This document shows positions 16,463 through 22,853 of a DNA stretch of 38,742 bases, one piece after another. The notes beneath the pieces were generated by a model. The model was not told where the DNA came from. It searched no databases and saw only the letters and a list, made by a program, of their open reading frames with translations. The number at the start of each line of letters is the position of its first letter. Position 1 is the stretch's first letter. Source of the DNA: an uncultured Parabacteroides sp. (lineage in GTDB: Bacteria; Bacteroidota; Bacteroidia; Bacteroidales; Tannerellaceae); NCBI GenBank assembly GCA_900770835.1, contig CAAGLQ010000150.1, positions 1-38,742 on the forward strand, given 5' to 3'. The translations under genes were made by a program, and so were the position numbers.

Positions 16463-17824
16463 ATGTGTGTTGAAATGTCGTTCTCTGCGCTACAGTTGGC
16501 AGAGTTGGAAAAATTAGCCCTTGGGAATGATCAGAAGGCCGTGCGACAGCTGACTGAGTATTATCATCAAATTGGCAATGAGGAGTTGGCCTATAAATAT
16601 GTGGAGAAGGGGGTTGTACTCAAGGAACCCTATTGTGTGTATCGGGATATTGTCCTGAAAGCGGCGCAGCTGATACCCTATGTGCTGAACCGCCAAGATT
16701 TGGCGGTGCTGAAGGATTGTGCTGAGCAGGGTGTGGCTAAGGCTGGGGACCTGTACTGCGCCTATGTGGCCGAGCGTCAATTGTATGACTTGGCTTCGGA
16801 GGCACGATCGCTGGCTGAGTCGATCTTAGCGAATGATCCCAAACGACCAGCAGCGCTGCTTTGCTTGGGGTTGATGGCTATTGATCCGGGGTTTGGTTGT
16901 TTCGATGAACAGCAGGGCTTGAAGTATCTGATTCAGGCCGGGCTCTTAGGGAATGCGTCTGCGGGGTACGAAGCGCTAAAGCGTATGTATAATAATGTCT
17001 ATGAACCTGATTGGGATAGGGCTCATGCGATTATCGAGGCGATTAGGGATCGGATTCCGGACTTCGCGGAGTTTATGTATATGATGTATGAGCAACGGGC
17101 GGGTCGTTTCGCTGGGTTTACCGATGACATGGCCCTGAAAGCCGAGAAGGGCTGGCGTTATCATGCGTTGTTAGGTGCCTATTGTAACCTGTTCGGTATC
17201 GAGCAGGAACCGAATTTGATCAAGGCTCGGCATTACATGGATTTAGCACCTGCACTAACGCAGCTGCTATCGGTGTACCTGGAGTGTCAAGAGGTCGATC
17301 CTCACATGAGGGCTTTTCAGATCGTGGAGCGGTTAGAACCGCTAATCGCCTGTAAGGTACGCTATGCGGCCAGCACGGCGGCAGCGCTGCTGCTGGGTGA
17401 CGAGGATGATGGGGACTGGGATAAGGAGAAGATCCTTGCTCTCATCGAACAGGCCAAAGCAGAGCGTGATCCGATGGGTTGGGCACTGATGGCTTATATC
17501 CATCATTATGGTAGGCTGGGTTTTGAAGTCAACGATGAGCAGGCGATCCAGGAGGGTATGCAGGCGATCGAGGCGGGCTACTGCCCATTGGCCTACCATG
17601 TGGTGATTGCCGCGGGGGATGATGCGTTACGTGCCTACATTGAGTTTAAATTTTTCCGCATGTATTATATTAGTAAGATCGATGCGGTTTTCCCACTGAA
17701 GGAAGAGTTGGCGATGATCTATGATTACTGGCGGGTATATCAAAAGCCGGAACAGTTTGCCAACGTGGAGGCTGCGTTCGGGAAACGGCTGCTGGTGGAG
17801 GGCTGCTTTAGGCGGCTGCTATAA
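16463..17824 (+). CDS. Sel1/TPR-like repeat protein, 453 aa
   Basis: No signal peptide. Helical repeats start early (KLALGNDQKAVRQLTEYYHQIGN, then ELAYKYVEKGV) and include a Sel1-type block GLKYLIQAGLLGNASAGYEALKRMY near 150-175 and NLIKARHYMDL near 250. It is a diverged neighbour of the 600-aa protein, probably cotranscribed. The start could be ATG 16463 or the in-frame ATG at 16475; a TATTTTTG box at 16453-16460 sits so close to 16463 that it favours neither a leadered start nor an independent promoter. A strong terminator follows. Function unknown beyond protein-protein contact. Confidence 0.78.
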   Translation: MCVEMSFSALQLAELEKLALGNDQKAVRQLTEYYHQIGNEELAYKYVEKGVVLKEPYCVYRDIVLKAAQLIPYVLNRQDLAVLKDCAEQGVAKAGDLYCAYVAERQLYDLASEARSLAESILANDPKRPAALLCLGLMAIDPGFGCFDEQQGLKYLIQAGLLGNASAGYEALKRMYNNVYEPDWDRAHAIIEAIRDRIPDFAEFMYMMYEQRAGRFAGFTDDMALKAEKGWRYHALLGAYCNLFGIEQEPNLIKARHYMDLAPALTQLLSVYLECQEVDPHMRAFQIVERLEPLIACKVRYAASTAAALLLGDEDDGDWDKEKILALIEQAKAERDPMGWALMAYIHHYGRLGFEVNDEQAIQEGMQAIEAGYCPLAYHVVIAAGDDALRAYIEFKFFRMYYISKIDAVFPLKEELAMIYDYWRVYQKPEQFANVEAAFGKRLLVEGCFRRLL

Positions 17825-17891
17825 ATGATGTTAGTTTCTTTGTCGTCATCATAAATTGATTATTAGATTTGTGTTTACATTTACTTGAAAG

Positions 17892-17922
17892 AGAGCCATT
17901 CGGGAGAATCGCTCTTTTTTTT
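17892..17922 (+). terminator. Intrinsic terminator before the DGR target gene
   Basis: 10-position stem with one internal C-C mismatch (AGAGCCATTC at 17892-17901, GAATCGCTCT at 17906-17915), loop GGGA, then seven further T bases. Confidence 0.8.
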
Positions 17923-17933
17923 AGTTATTGGGG

Positions 17934-17963
17934 TTGATTGTATGGGGATTATGTGTAATTTTG
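17934..17963 (+). promoter_or_regulatory. Promoter of the DGR target gene
   Basis: TTG at 17934-17936, 19 bases, then TAATTTTG at 17956-17963. The ATG at 17989 follows 25 bases later, so the diversified adhesin is transcribed separately from the Sel1 genes. Confidence 0.75.
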
Positions 17964-17988
17964 TCCTGTCAATCAAAACTAAGAGACT

Positions 17989-19893
17989 ATGAGAAGATTA
18001 TTTGCATGCTTATGCTCGTTGAGCTTGTTGCTGTGCTCCTGCGATAATACCTTAGAGGACAGCTTGTTGTCTAATTCGGGGGGGGGTAAGAACCTATCTA
18101 TCAACGTTGTAACCGATCCGGTTACAAAGGGTTTAATCACTTCAACCTATTTGCCTGCATCCAGTAAGATTGGCGTTTTTGTAACTAATGCGTCTGGAGG
18201 CGATTATGATGGACACTCCTATAATAATATACCCTTTACTGCTACTGGTTCTGATGCCAGCCAAACGTGGAATGGGTCTTCGATTGCGCTTTCGATGAAC
18301 GAGGGTAAGTGCTATGCTTACTATCCCTATAGTTCTTCGGTGACGGATATGACAAACATACCGGTATCAACCTCTGGACAGGATGATTATATGTATGCTA
18401 CTCCTGCAACGGTGAATGCGAATAACACAACCGCTTCCTTGAAGATGAAACATGCCCTGTCGGCAGTACGGTTTATGATTAAAAAAGGAACGTATGGTGG
18501 AACTGGGCAGGTTACGGCAGTATCCGTGAAGAGCAGTGCGTTAGGAACCTCGGGGACGCTTAATGCTATTACTGGTGAGGTAACAAGTGTGAGTGGTAAA
18601 GGTTCGACGATAAGCGTGAGCAAGAGTCTGAAGCTTTCTACGGCTACGCAGGATGTTGACATTATTGTGGTGCCTACAGGGTCGACTGCAGATCTGACGT
18701 TGTCTGTTACCTTGGATGGCACGACCTATTCCACGGTGGTGAGTGGGGCTGCGGTGACGAAGGGGAACTGCAATAAGTACACGTTGACCGTGAATGCAGG
18801 AGAGCTTGCGCTGTCGGGGATTGAGATTGGTGATTGGGGATATAATGATAGCGGGGCTCCGACAATAACGGCTGGGAGTTATAAGGTGACGTTTGCGGGG
18901 AATTATAGCGATATTGCATTTGGGAATAGCGTGAGTGCCAATACGGTTACGATTAAGGCAATTAACTATGATGGCTATAAGGTAAAAGAAGTGAGTGCGT
19001 CTTCTGGTGCCACCTTGGCACAAAGTGTATCCGGTAATACACGTGTGATTACGCTGTCGAATATTACTTCCAATGTGACCGTTACGTTTAATGGAGTGCT
19101 TGCGCCCCCTGCCGCCATTGCGGATAGCTGGGATGGGTTGGCTGATGGTGTGTATGCGGTGAGACCAGACCTCAAGCCAGCAAATGCATCTGAAGGAAAT
19201 GAGTTCTGTATTGGTGTCGCCTTGATAAATTCAGCGACAGGCCAGAGACTCATGATTGAGAAGTATGAGAATGCCAACAACACTGAAAGCGCAAATGTGT
19301 ACAAAACGGCGGCACAAACAAAGGGCTCTACTTATACATACTATTTCTCTTGGGGTGGTCTTGGTTCAACCTCGGGGACCTTTAATTCTACTAACGTTGG
19401 AGACGGGTCATCTAATTCCTATGGTTATTTGCCTAAACCAAATGGTGGTTATGGAGGTTATCCTAACCTTAATGGTAGTCCATCTGTTTGGATTACCACC
19501 ACAGGTGCTTTATCTGATTTTGCGGGCAAGAGCAACAGTCAAGTCATAAAGAATATCCTTGATAATGGAACTCAGACTTCTTCTACGAATGCTCCGATGG
19601 CATATTTGATGAACGCATTCAATGATGCAAGCTGTTCTGCCACAGTTAATCAAGGTTACAAGGACTGGTACATACCAAGTTGTGGTCAATTAGGTTTGAT
19701 ATGGTTGAATAAGACTGCATTAGACAATGCCTTGACTGCTATAGGAGGCACTGCATTCAGTGCGGACTACTATTGGTCTTCTTCGGAGTACAGCTCGAAT
19801 GACGGCTGGCGCGTGAACTTGAACAATGGTTTCGTGTATGGCTACTACAAGTACAGCAGCTGTCGTGTCCGGTTGGTGCGGGACCTCATTTAG
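17989..19893 (+). CDS. DGR target: fimbrillin lipoprotein with C-terminal lectin-like variable domain
   Basis: 634 aa surface lipoprotein with signal MRRLFACLCSL and lipid Cys18 (lipobox LCSC). Residues about 35-285 are a fimbrillin domain: DPVTKGLI, SKIGVFVTNA, CYAYYPYSSS, MKHALSAVRFMIKK and a closing IEIGDWGYN strand. Residues about 290-370 form an extra beta domain. Residues 380-634 are a DUF1566/C-type-lectin-like domain with WYIPSCGQL and YYWSSSEYSS. The final 42 codons are the variable repeat. Compared with the template, 11 residues have changed: 594, 605, 608, 615, 617, 618, 619, 620, 622, 623 and 625. A domain added after the fimbrillin's last strand suggests a tip or cap adhesin rather than a shaft subunit. 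Confidence 0.93.
   Translation: MRRLFACLCSLSLLLCSCDNTLEDSLLSNSGGGKNLSINVVTDPVTKGLITSTYLPASSKIGVFVTNASGGDYDGHSYNNIPFTATGSDASQTWNGSSIALSMNEGKCYAYYPYSSSVTDMTNIPVSTSGQDDYMYATPATVNANNTTASLKMKHALSAVRFMIKKGTYGGTGQVTAVSVKSSALGTSGTLNAITGEVTSVSGKGSTISVSKSLKLSTATQDVDIIVVPTGSTADLTLSVTLDGTTYSTVVSGAAVTKGNCNKYTLTVNAGELALSGIEIGDWGYNDSGAPTITAGSYKVTFAGNYSDIAFGNSVSANTVTIKAINYDGYKVKEVSASSGATLAQSVSGNTRVITLSNITSNVTVTFNGVLAPPAAIADSWDGLADGVYAVRPDLKPANASEGNEFCIGVALINSATGQRLMIEKYENANNTESANVYKTAAQTKGSTYTYYFSWGGLGSTSGTFNSTNVGDGSSNSYGYLPKPNGGYGGYPNLNGSPSVWITTTGALSDFAGKSNSQVIKNILDNGTQTSSTNAPMAYLMNAFNDASCSATVNQGYKDWYIPSCGQLGLIWLNKTALDNALTAIGGTAFSADYYWSSSEYSSNDGWRVNLNNGFVYGYYKYSSCRVRLVRDLI
19761..19888 (+). repeat. DGR variable repeat (VR)
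   Basis: 128 bp aligned without gaps to the template at 21086-21213 (constant offset 1325). Fourteen of 15 differences fall on template adenines: VR positions 19768, 19801, 19810, 19811, 19831, 19832, 19837, 19840, 19841, 19843, 19846, 19852, 19856 and 19862. The other is T to C at 19884. The last 21 bp before that (19863-19883) are identical and probably act as the initiation-of-mutagenic-homing region. Confidence 0.95.
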
Positions 19894-19912
19894 ACCATTT
19901 TTGCGGGTTTAT

Positions 19913-19938
19913 GCCAGCGCCTTTTCGCCAGCGCTGGC
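19913..19938 (+). promoter_or_regulatory. Stem-loop just downstream of the VR
   Basis: Perfect 8-bp stem (GCCAGCGC at 19913-19920, GCGCTGGC at 19931-19938) with a 10-base loop, 24 bases after the VR. The right arm is also part of a 12-bp palindrome (19927-19938), and the left-arm sequence recurs directly. No T-run follows, which argues against a simple terminator. In the Bordetella phage DGR, a hairpin or cruciform downstream of the VR is needed for target recognition; this is a candidate equivalent. Confidence 0.7.
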
Positions 19939-19972
19939 CCTTAAAGCAACATTATTCGACAGGTTTGATTGA

Positions 19973-20003
19973 TTGGATACTGTAAGTGTTAATTATAAGT
20001 TTG
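19973..20003 (+). promoter_or_regulatory. Putative promoter of the DGR machinery
   Basis: TTG at 19973-19975, 20 bases, then TAAGTTTG at 19996-20003. The ATG of the next gene is only six bases later (20010), so transcripts would be nearly leaderless if this promoter is used. Confidence 0.55.
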
Positions 20004-20009
20004 AATTAA

Positions 20010-20486
20010 ATGACTATTAATGAGAAATTACTATTGGAGACCCCTTCGTCAACAGAAGAATCAGCTGTGATCCATCTGTTCAAGGAAGGGCTCTTTTATG
20101 TAGCATACAACGAGTCGGCTGTTTTGTTCAAAAAGCATTATTGGCCTGAGTTGAAAATTATGCGCATTCGAAAGAAAAACGGTGAGTCCTACCTGCGAGC
20201 AGGCTTTCCAATTGATTCCTCGCGTGTTTGTTCTTTGATTAGTCCAGTGGATGGCGAGTGGCCCGTGAGTACTGAGTTATCAGTGAGCGCTGGATTGGGT
20301 TTGGACTTTAATTTAAACAACTATGTGGCAGATAAAGAAATTCAACGGTTTAGTGATAGTGCGTTAGCAACTGGTGCCGATAGCAGCGAGAGTATTATAT
20401 TGGCCGAGTTGGCGACAGTCGATCCACTATCGATTACACCATTAGATGCTTTAAAATTGATTAACCGCTGGAGGGGTTTGCTGTGA
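20010..20486 (+). CDS. MutS-like DGR accessory protein (MSL type)
   Basis: 158 aa. The N-terminal part (VIHLFKEGLFYVAYNESAVLF) is reminiscent of the MutS domain-I entry, where a phenylalanine-containing FYE/FYx motif contacts DNA. The C-terminal end (SITPLDALKLINRWRGLL) resembles the very end of MutS proteins (LTPxEALxxLxxxK). MutS-like small proteins are one of the recognised accessory classes in surveyed DGR cassettes. Its position between the VR target and avd, with a one-base overlap with avd (TGATG), agrees with that. A role in recognising or processing mismatches between cDNA and target is inferred. Its start lies very near the promoter at 19973-20003. Confidence 0.75.
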   Translation: MTINEKLLLETPSSTEESAVIHLFKEGLFYVAYNESAVLFKKHYWPELKIMRIRKKNGESYLRAGFPIDSSRVCSLISPVDGEWPVSTELSVSAGLGLDFNLNNYVADKEIQRFSDSALATGADSSESIILAELATVDPLSITPLDALKLINRWRGLL

Positions 20487-20887
20487 TGAGTGCCGCAAAG
20501 AGACGTTTACCATTGGATAGTACGCAGTTGTGGAAATCACTGACGGAGTTGGGAGTTGTATTGGCTAAGAGTACGAAGGGTTTTGATCGTAGCTACCGGT
20601 TTACATTAGGGGAAAGACTGATGAACACGCTGGTTGACTTGACAGACGATTGGATGCGTTTGTATAGCAATCCGCTGTACGGTGGCGAGCCAAAGGATAT
20701 AGCACTTGAATTTCATCGGGATTTTACTCGTTTGACGGCAGTGCTTAATATAGCCCATATCTTAGGTCAGTTCTCTCATGAGAATATGGACAAGCTGCTT
20801 ACGCTGGTAGATTCAATCAATAGGCAGTTTAAAGGGTATTGTGACAGCAAGTTGCATATCTCTTTTGAGTTGGAGAAAGACAACTAA
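20486..20887 (+). CDS. avd: Avd, DGR accessory variability determinant
   Basis: 133 aa. The ATG at 20486 overlaps the preceding stop by one base. The sequence is almost wholly helical and basic, as expected for the four-helix-bundle Avd/23S-IVP fold: LWKSLTELGVVLAKSTKGFDRSYRFTL in the first helical pair (broken in two here: LWKSLTEL and KSTKGFDRSYRFTLGERL), then LVDLTDDWMRLYSN, RLTAVLNIAHILGQFS and MDKLLTLVDSINRQFKGY. In known DGRs, Avd forms a pentamer that binds the reverse transcriptase and the template RNA and is needed for cDNA synthesis. The order target, accessory, avd, template, reverse transcriptase is the classical one. Confidence 0.88.
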   Translation: MSAAKRRLPLDSTQLWKSLTELGVVLAKSTKGFDRSYRFTLGERLMNTLVDLTDDWMRLYSNPLYGGEPKDIALEFHRDFTRLTAVLNIAHILGQFSHENMDKLLTLVDSINRQFKGYCDSKLHISFELEKDN

Positions 20888-21016
20888 ATATCAATCAGGT
20901 GTGATTGGTTCATGGATCGTGAGAGCGTTTGTTGGCAATGGGCTACAAACGGAGTGCGTTTTCAAAATAACTGAATCTGTTTTTACATATTGAGTTTTTT
21001 GAGGTCGCTTGCCTGG

Positions 21017-21064
21017 CTGTCCTTTGGACAGGCGAATGGGGTCCTACGGAGAGGCCTTCGTAGG
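21017..21064 (+). promoter_or_regulatory. Two hairpins upstream of the template repeat
   Basis: First hairpin: CTGTCC (21017-21022), TTT, GGACAG (21026-21031). Second: 9-bp stem with one G-T pair, CCTACGGAG (21043-21051) with CTTCGTAGG (21056-21064), loop AGGC. They end 22 bases before the template. In other DGRs the RNA flanking the template is structured and required by the RT-Avd complex; these are candidate elements of that RNA. The rest of 20888-21085 shows no gene. Confidence 0.6.
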
Positions 21065-21085
21065 GTATAAAATGGCAAGTCTTGT

Positions 21086-21213
21086 TGCGGACAACTATTG
21101 GTCTTCTTCGGAGTACAGCTCGAATAACGGCTGGAACGTGAACTTGAACAATGGTAACGTGAATAACAACAACAAGAACAACAGCTATCGTGTCCGGTTG
21201 GTGCGGGATCTCA
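21086..21213 (+). repeat. DGR template repeat (TR)
   Basis: 128-bp noncoding template matching the variable repeat at 19761-19888. It holds 39 adenines, of which 14 differ in the VR (to T seven times, to G six times, to C once). The variable section is a run of AAC/AAT/AAG codons in the target's reading frame (21126-21183); AAC codons can give many amino acids but never a stop by adenine substitution. It ends 22 bases before the reverse transcriptase start. Confidence 0.95.
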
Positions 21214-21235
21214 GTAAACTCATGAAATTCTTTCC

Positions 21236-22675
21236 GTGGACGATATTCAATACATACCTGAACAAGACAAGGATTGGTGGCATAGTCTGCCAATGCTTGA
21301 TTTGTATGAGCAGGGGTTCCTGAGGTGTTGTAAACGCAAGCGTGGTACAGACGCTTACTGGCTATATATGTGCGACTTTTTTCAAGCATTTCCAGCACTC
21401 CGTAACTCGATCTTGTACCAACAATACCATCCGGAACCCCTTCGTTCATTTTTGGTCTTTGAACCGGTATTAAGAGAGATCTTTGCTCCTGAATTTTGCG
21501 ATCGTATTGTTCATCATTACCTGATTTGGCGTTTTGAACCGCTATTAGAACTCCATCTGATAGGCGACACTTATTCTTGCCGAAAGGGACGAGGCACGAC
21601 GTTTGGTGTCAAAAGGCTACATCGTTTTATTGCAATAGCCTCCGATAATTACCAGATTGAATGCTGGGTTCTGCAATGTGATCTCTCTGGATATTTTATG
21701 TCCATAGATCAGGAGCTTCTCTGGATGGACTTACTTGCCTTTATGGATCAGTTTGCATCTGATTGGCCTGATAAGCACTTGTTATTGTATCTTTTCAATC
21801 GTTTCATTTTTTCTCCGTCATTGGATCGGATCGCTATTCGAGGCGACCGCAAGAAGTGGGGCGAGTTACCGGATAACAAGTCTTTCTTTGTGGCGATGGG
21901 TTCAGAAAAGCCGAATGTGCATTTGGAGCCCTATACGGCGGATGACATGAAATATCACCGCGGCTTTATCATTGGCGCCGTCCCTTCGCAGGAGCTATCG
22001 AACTTCTTCCTGAATAAGTTCGACCACGATTGTAAACATCTGAATTGGAACGGTAGGGTATTATATGGGCGCTATGTGGATGACTTCTTCTTTGTGAGCT
22101 CGGATAAGGAGGCGTTATTAGCACTACGGTCATGGTTGGAAGAGCAATTAACTGCACGTTCATTGACGTTGCATCCAGACAAGATCAAGCTGCGTAATGC
22201 GAAAGAGGGTATTCCGTTCTTGGGGGCGTATGTGCGGGGTGGAGCGATTTTGCCGGGGAAGAGAGTGTTGAGTCGATTCAAGGCTCTTCTATACGAGATT
22301 GATCATCTACCTCCGAATTTGACCGGTGACGAGACTATTGAGCGATATGCTCAACGTATCAATTCTTATTTGGGGTTGTTCAGTCAGTTTGACTCTAAAA
22401 GCTTTGTGCGTGAACAATTCAATAAGCACCCCAAACTTCGTCTGTTTTTCAAATGGAGTGATTGTACTAATAAGGTAGTCACTCAACGTTCCATACTGCT
22501 GAGCACACATAAAAAAGTGATGAAAGAGGCTATTCATCGATATCACCTACAATTTCAAAAAAGAAATGCTCATAAACAGTTCTATAGCAAAGCTGAACTT
22601 TATAGCTTGGTTTATGCGGAGTGGTATGGAACGCTTCCACCTGTGAGGCTACACGGCCATCTTATTTCAATATAG
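21236..22675 (+). CDS. DGR reverse transcriptase
   Basis: 479 aa from a GTG at 21236; an in-frame ATG at 21293 would give 460 aa, and the sequence between is not decisive. It copies template RNA into mutagenised cDNA with selective errors at adenines. Motifs in order: SCRKGRGTTFG (RT motif 2 region), CDLSGYF with catalytic Asp149, IIGAVPSQELSNFFLN (motif 4; SQ at 251-252, where DGR RTs carry a characteristic x-SQ in place of the usual QG segment), RYVDDFF with catalytic Asp282-Asp283, HPDKIKL, and GIPFLGAYV (motif 7). Length and order fit group-II-intron-related DGR RTs. There is no maturase or endonuclease domain, also typical. Confidence 0.93.
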   Translation: MDDIQYIPEQDKDWWHSLPMLDLYEQGFLRCCKRKRGTDAYWLYMCDFFQAFPALRNSILYQQYHPEPLRSFLVFEPVLREIFAPEFCDRIVHHYLIWRFEPLLELHLIGDTYSCRKGRGTTFGVKRLHRFIAIASDNYQIECWVLQCDLSGYFMSIDQELLWMDLLAFMDQFASDWPDKHLLLYLFNRFIFSPSLDRIAIRGDRKKWGELPDNKSFFVAMGSEKPNVHLEPYTADDMKYHRGFIIGAVPSQELSNFFLNKFDHDCKHLNWNGRVLYGRYVDDFFFVSSDKEALLALRSWLEEQLTARSLTLHPDKIKLRNAKEGIPFLGAYVRGGAILPGKRVLSRFKALLYEIDHLPPNLTGDETIERYAQRINSYLGLFSQFDSKSFVREQFNKHPKLRLFFKWSDCTNKVVTQRSILLSTHKKVMKEAIHRYHLQFQKRNAHKQFYSKAELYSLVYAEWYGTLPPVRLHGHLISI

Positions 22676-22853
22676 CATGAAGCTATTGTTCTAATCGCCT
22701 TTGACAGTTAGTCAATTGTAAGACTCACTTATGTCTGTCCCTAATTGAATCTGACAGGTGAGAATGGACGCTGGCTTCTGTCCATACTGCTTCTTGTTCG
22801 TGTTATGTGGGTTGTTTTTTAGTTGTACTTTTGCTTCACTAAAACCAGGTACT
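22676..22853. other. Intergenic stretch before the beta-helix family
   Basis: No gene is supported. An inverted repeat TTGAC/GTCAA lies at 22701-22715. The reading frame of the next gene is open upstream to a GTG at 22758 and would encode a hydrophobic, Cys-rich leader, but this contains the promoter box at 22826 and has no counterpart in the paralogs. Confidence 0.5.
22826..22833 (+). promoter_or_regulatory. -7 box of the first beta-helix gene
   Basis: TACTTTTG (22826-22833) followed by an A-rich leader containing AAAACCA and the ATG at 22854. The same layout occurs before the paralog at 25884. No TTG lies at the ideal upstream distance. Confidence 0.55.

Noticed and set aside
18387..19023. 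Long minus-strand open frames opposite the DGR target gene
   Set aside because: They are opposite-strand shadows of a well supported gene with signal peptide and domain matches; their translations are low-complexity and lack promoters.
19913..19938. Reading the VR-downstream hairpin as an ordinary terminator
   Set aside because: The following bases are CCTTAAAGCAAC with no T-run. A DGR recognition element fits better, though partial termination is not excluded.
21009..21323. Open reading frame running through the template repeat
   Set aside because: It exists because the TR mirrors protein-coding VR sequence in frame. It has no family match outside the repeat and is better explained as noncoding template RNA.
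22758..22853. Hydrophobic N-terminal extension of beta-helix member 1 that looks like a signal peptide
   Set aside because: It needs a GTG start, contains the -7 box at 22826-22833 and has no counterpart in paralogs.
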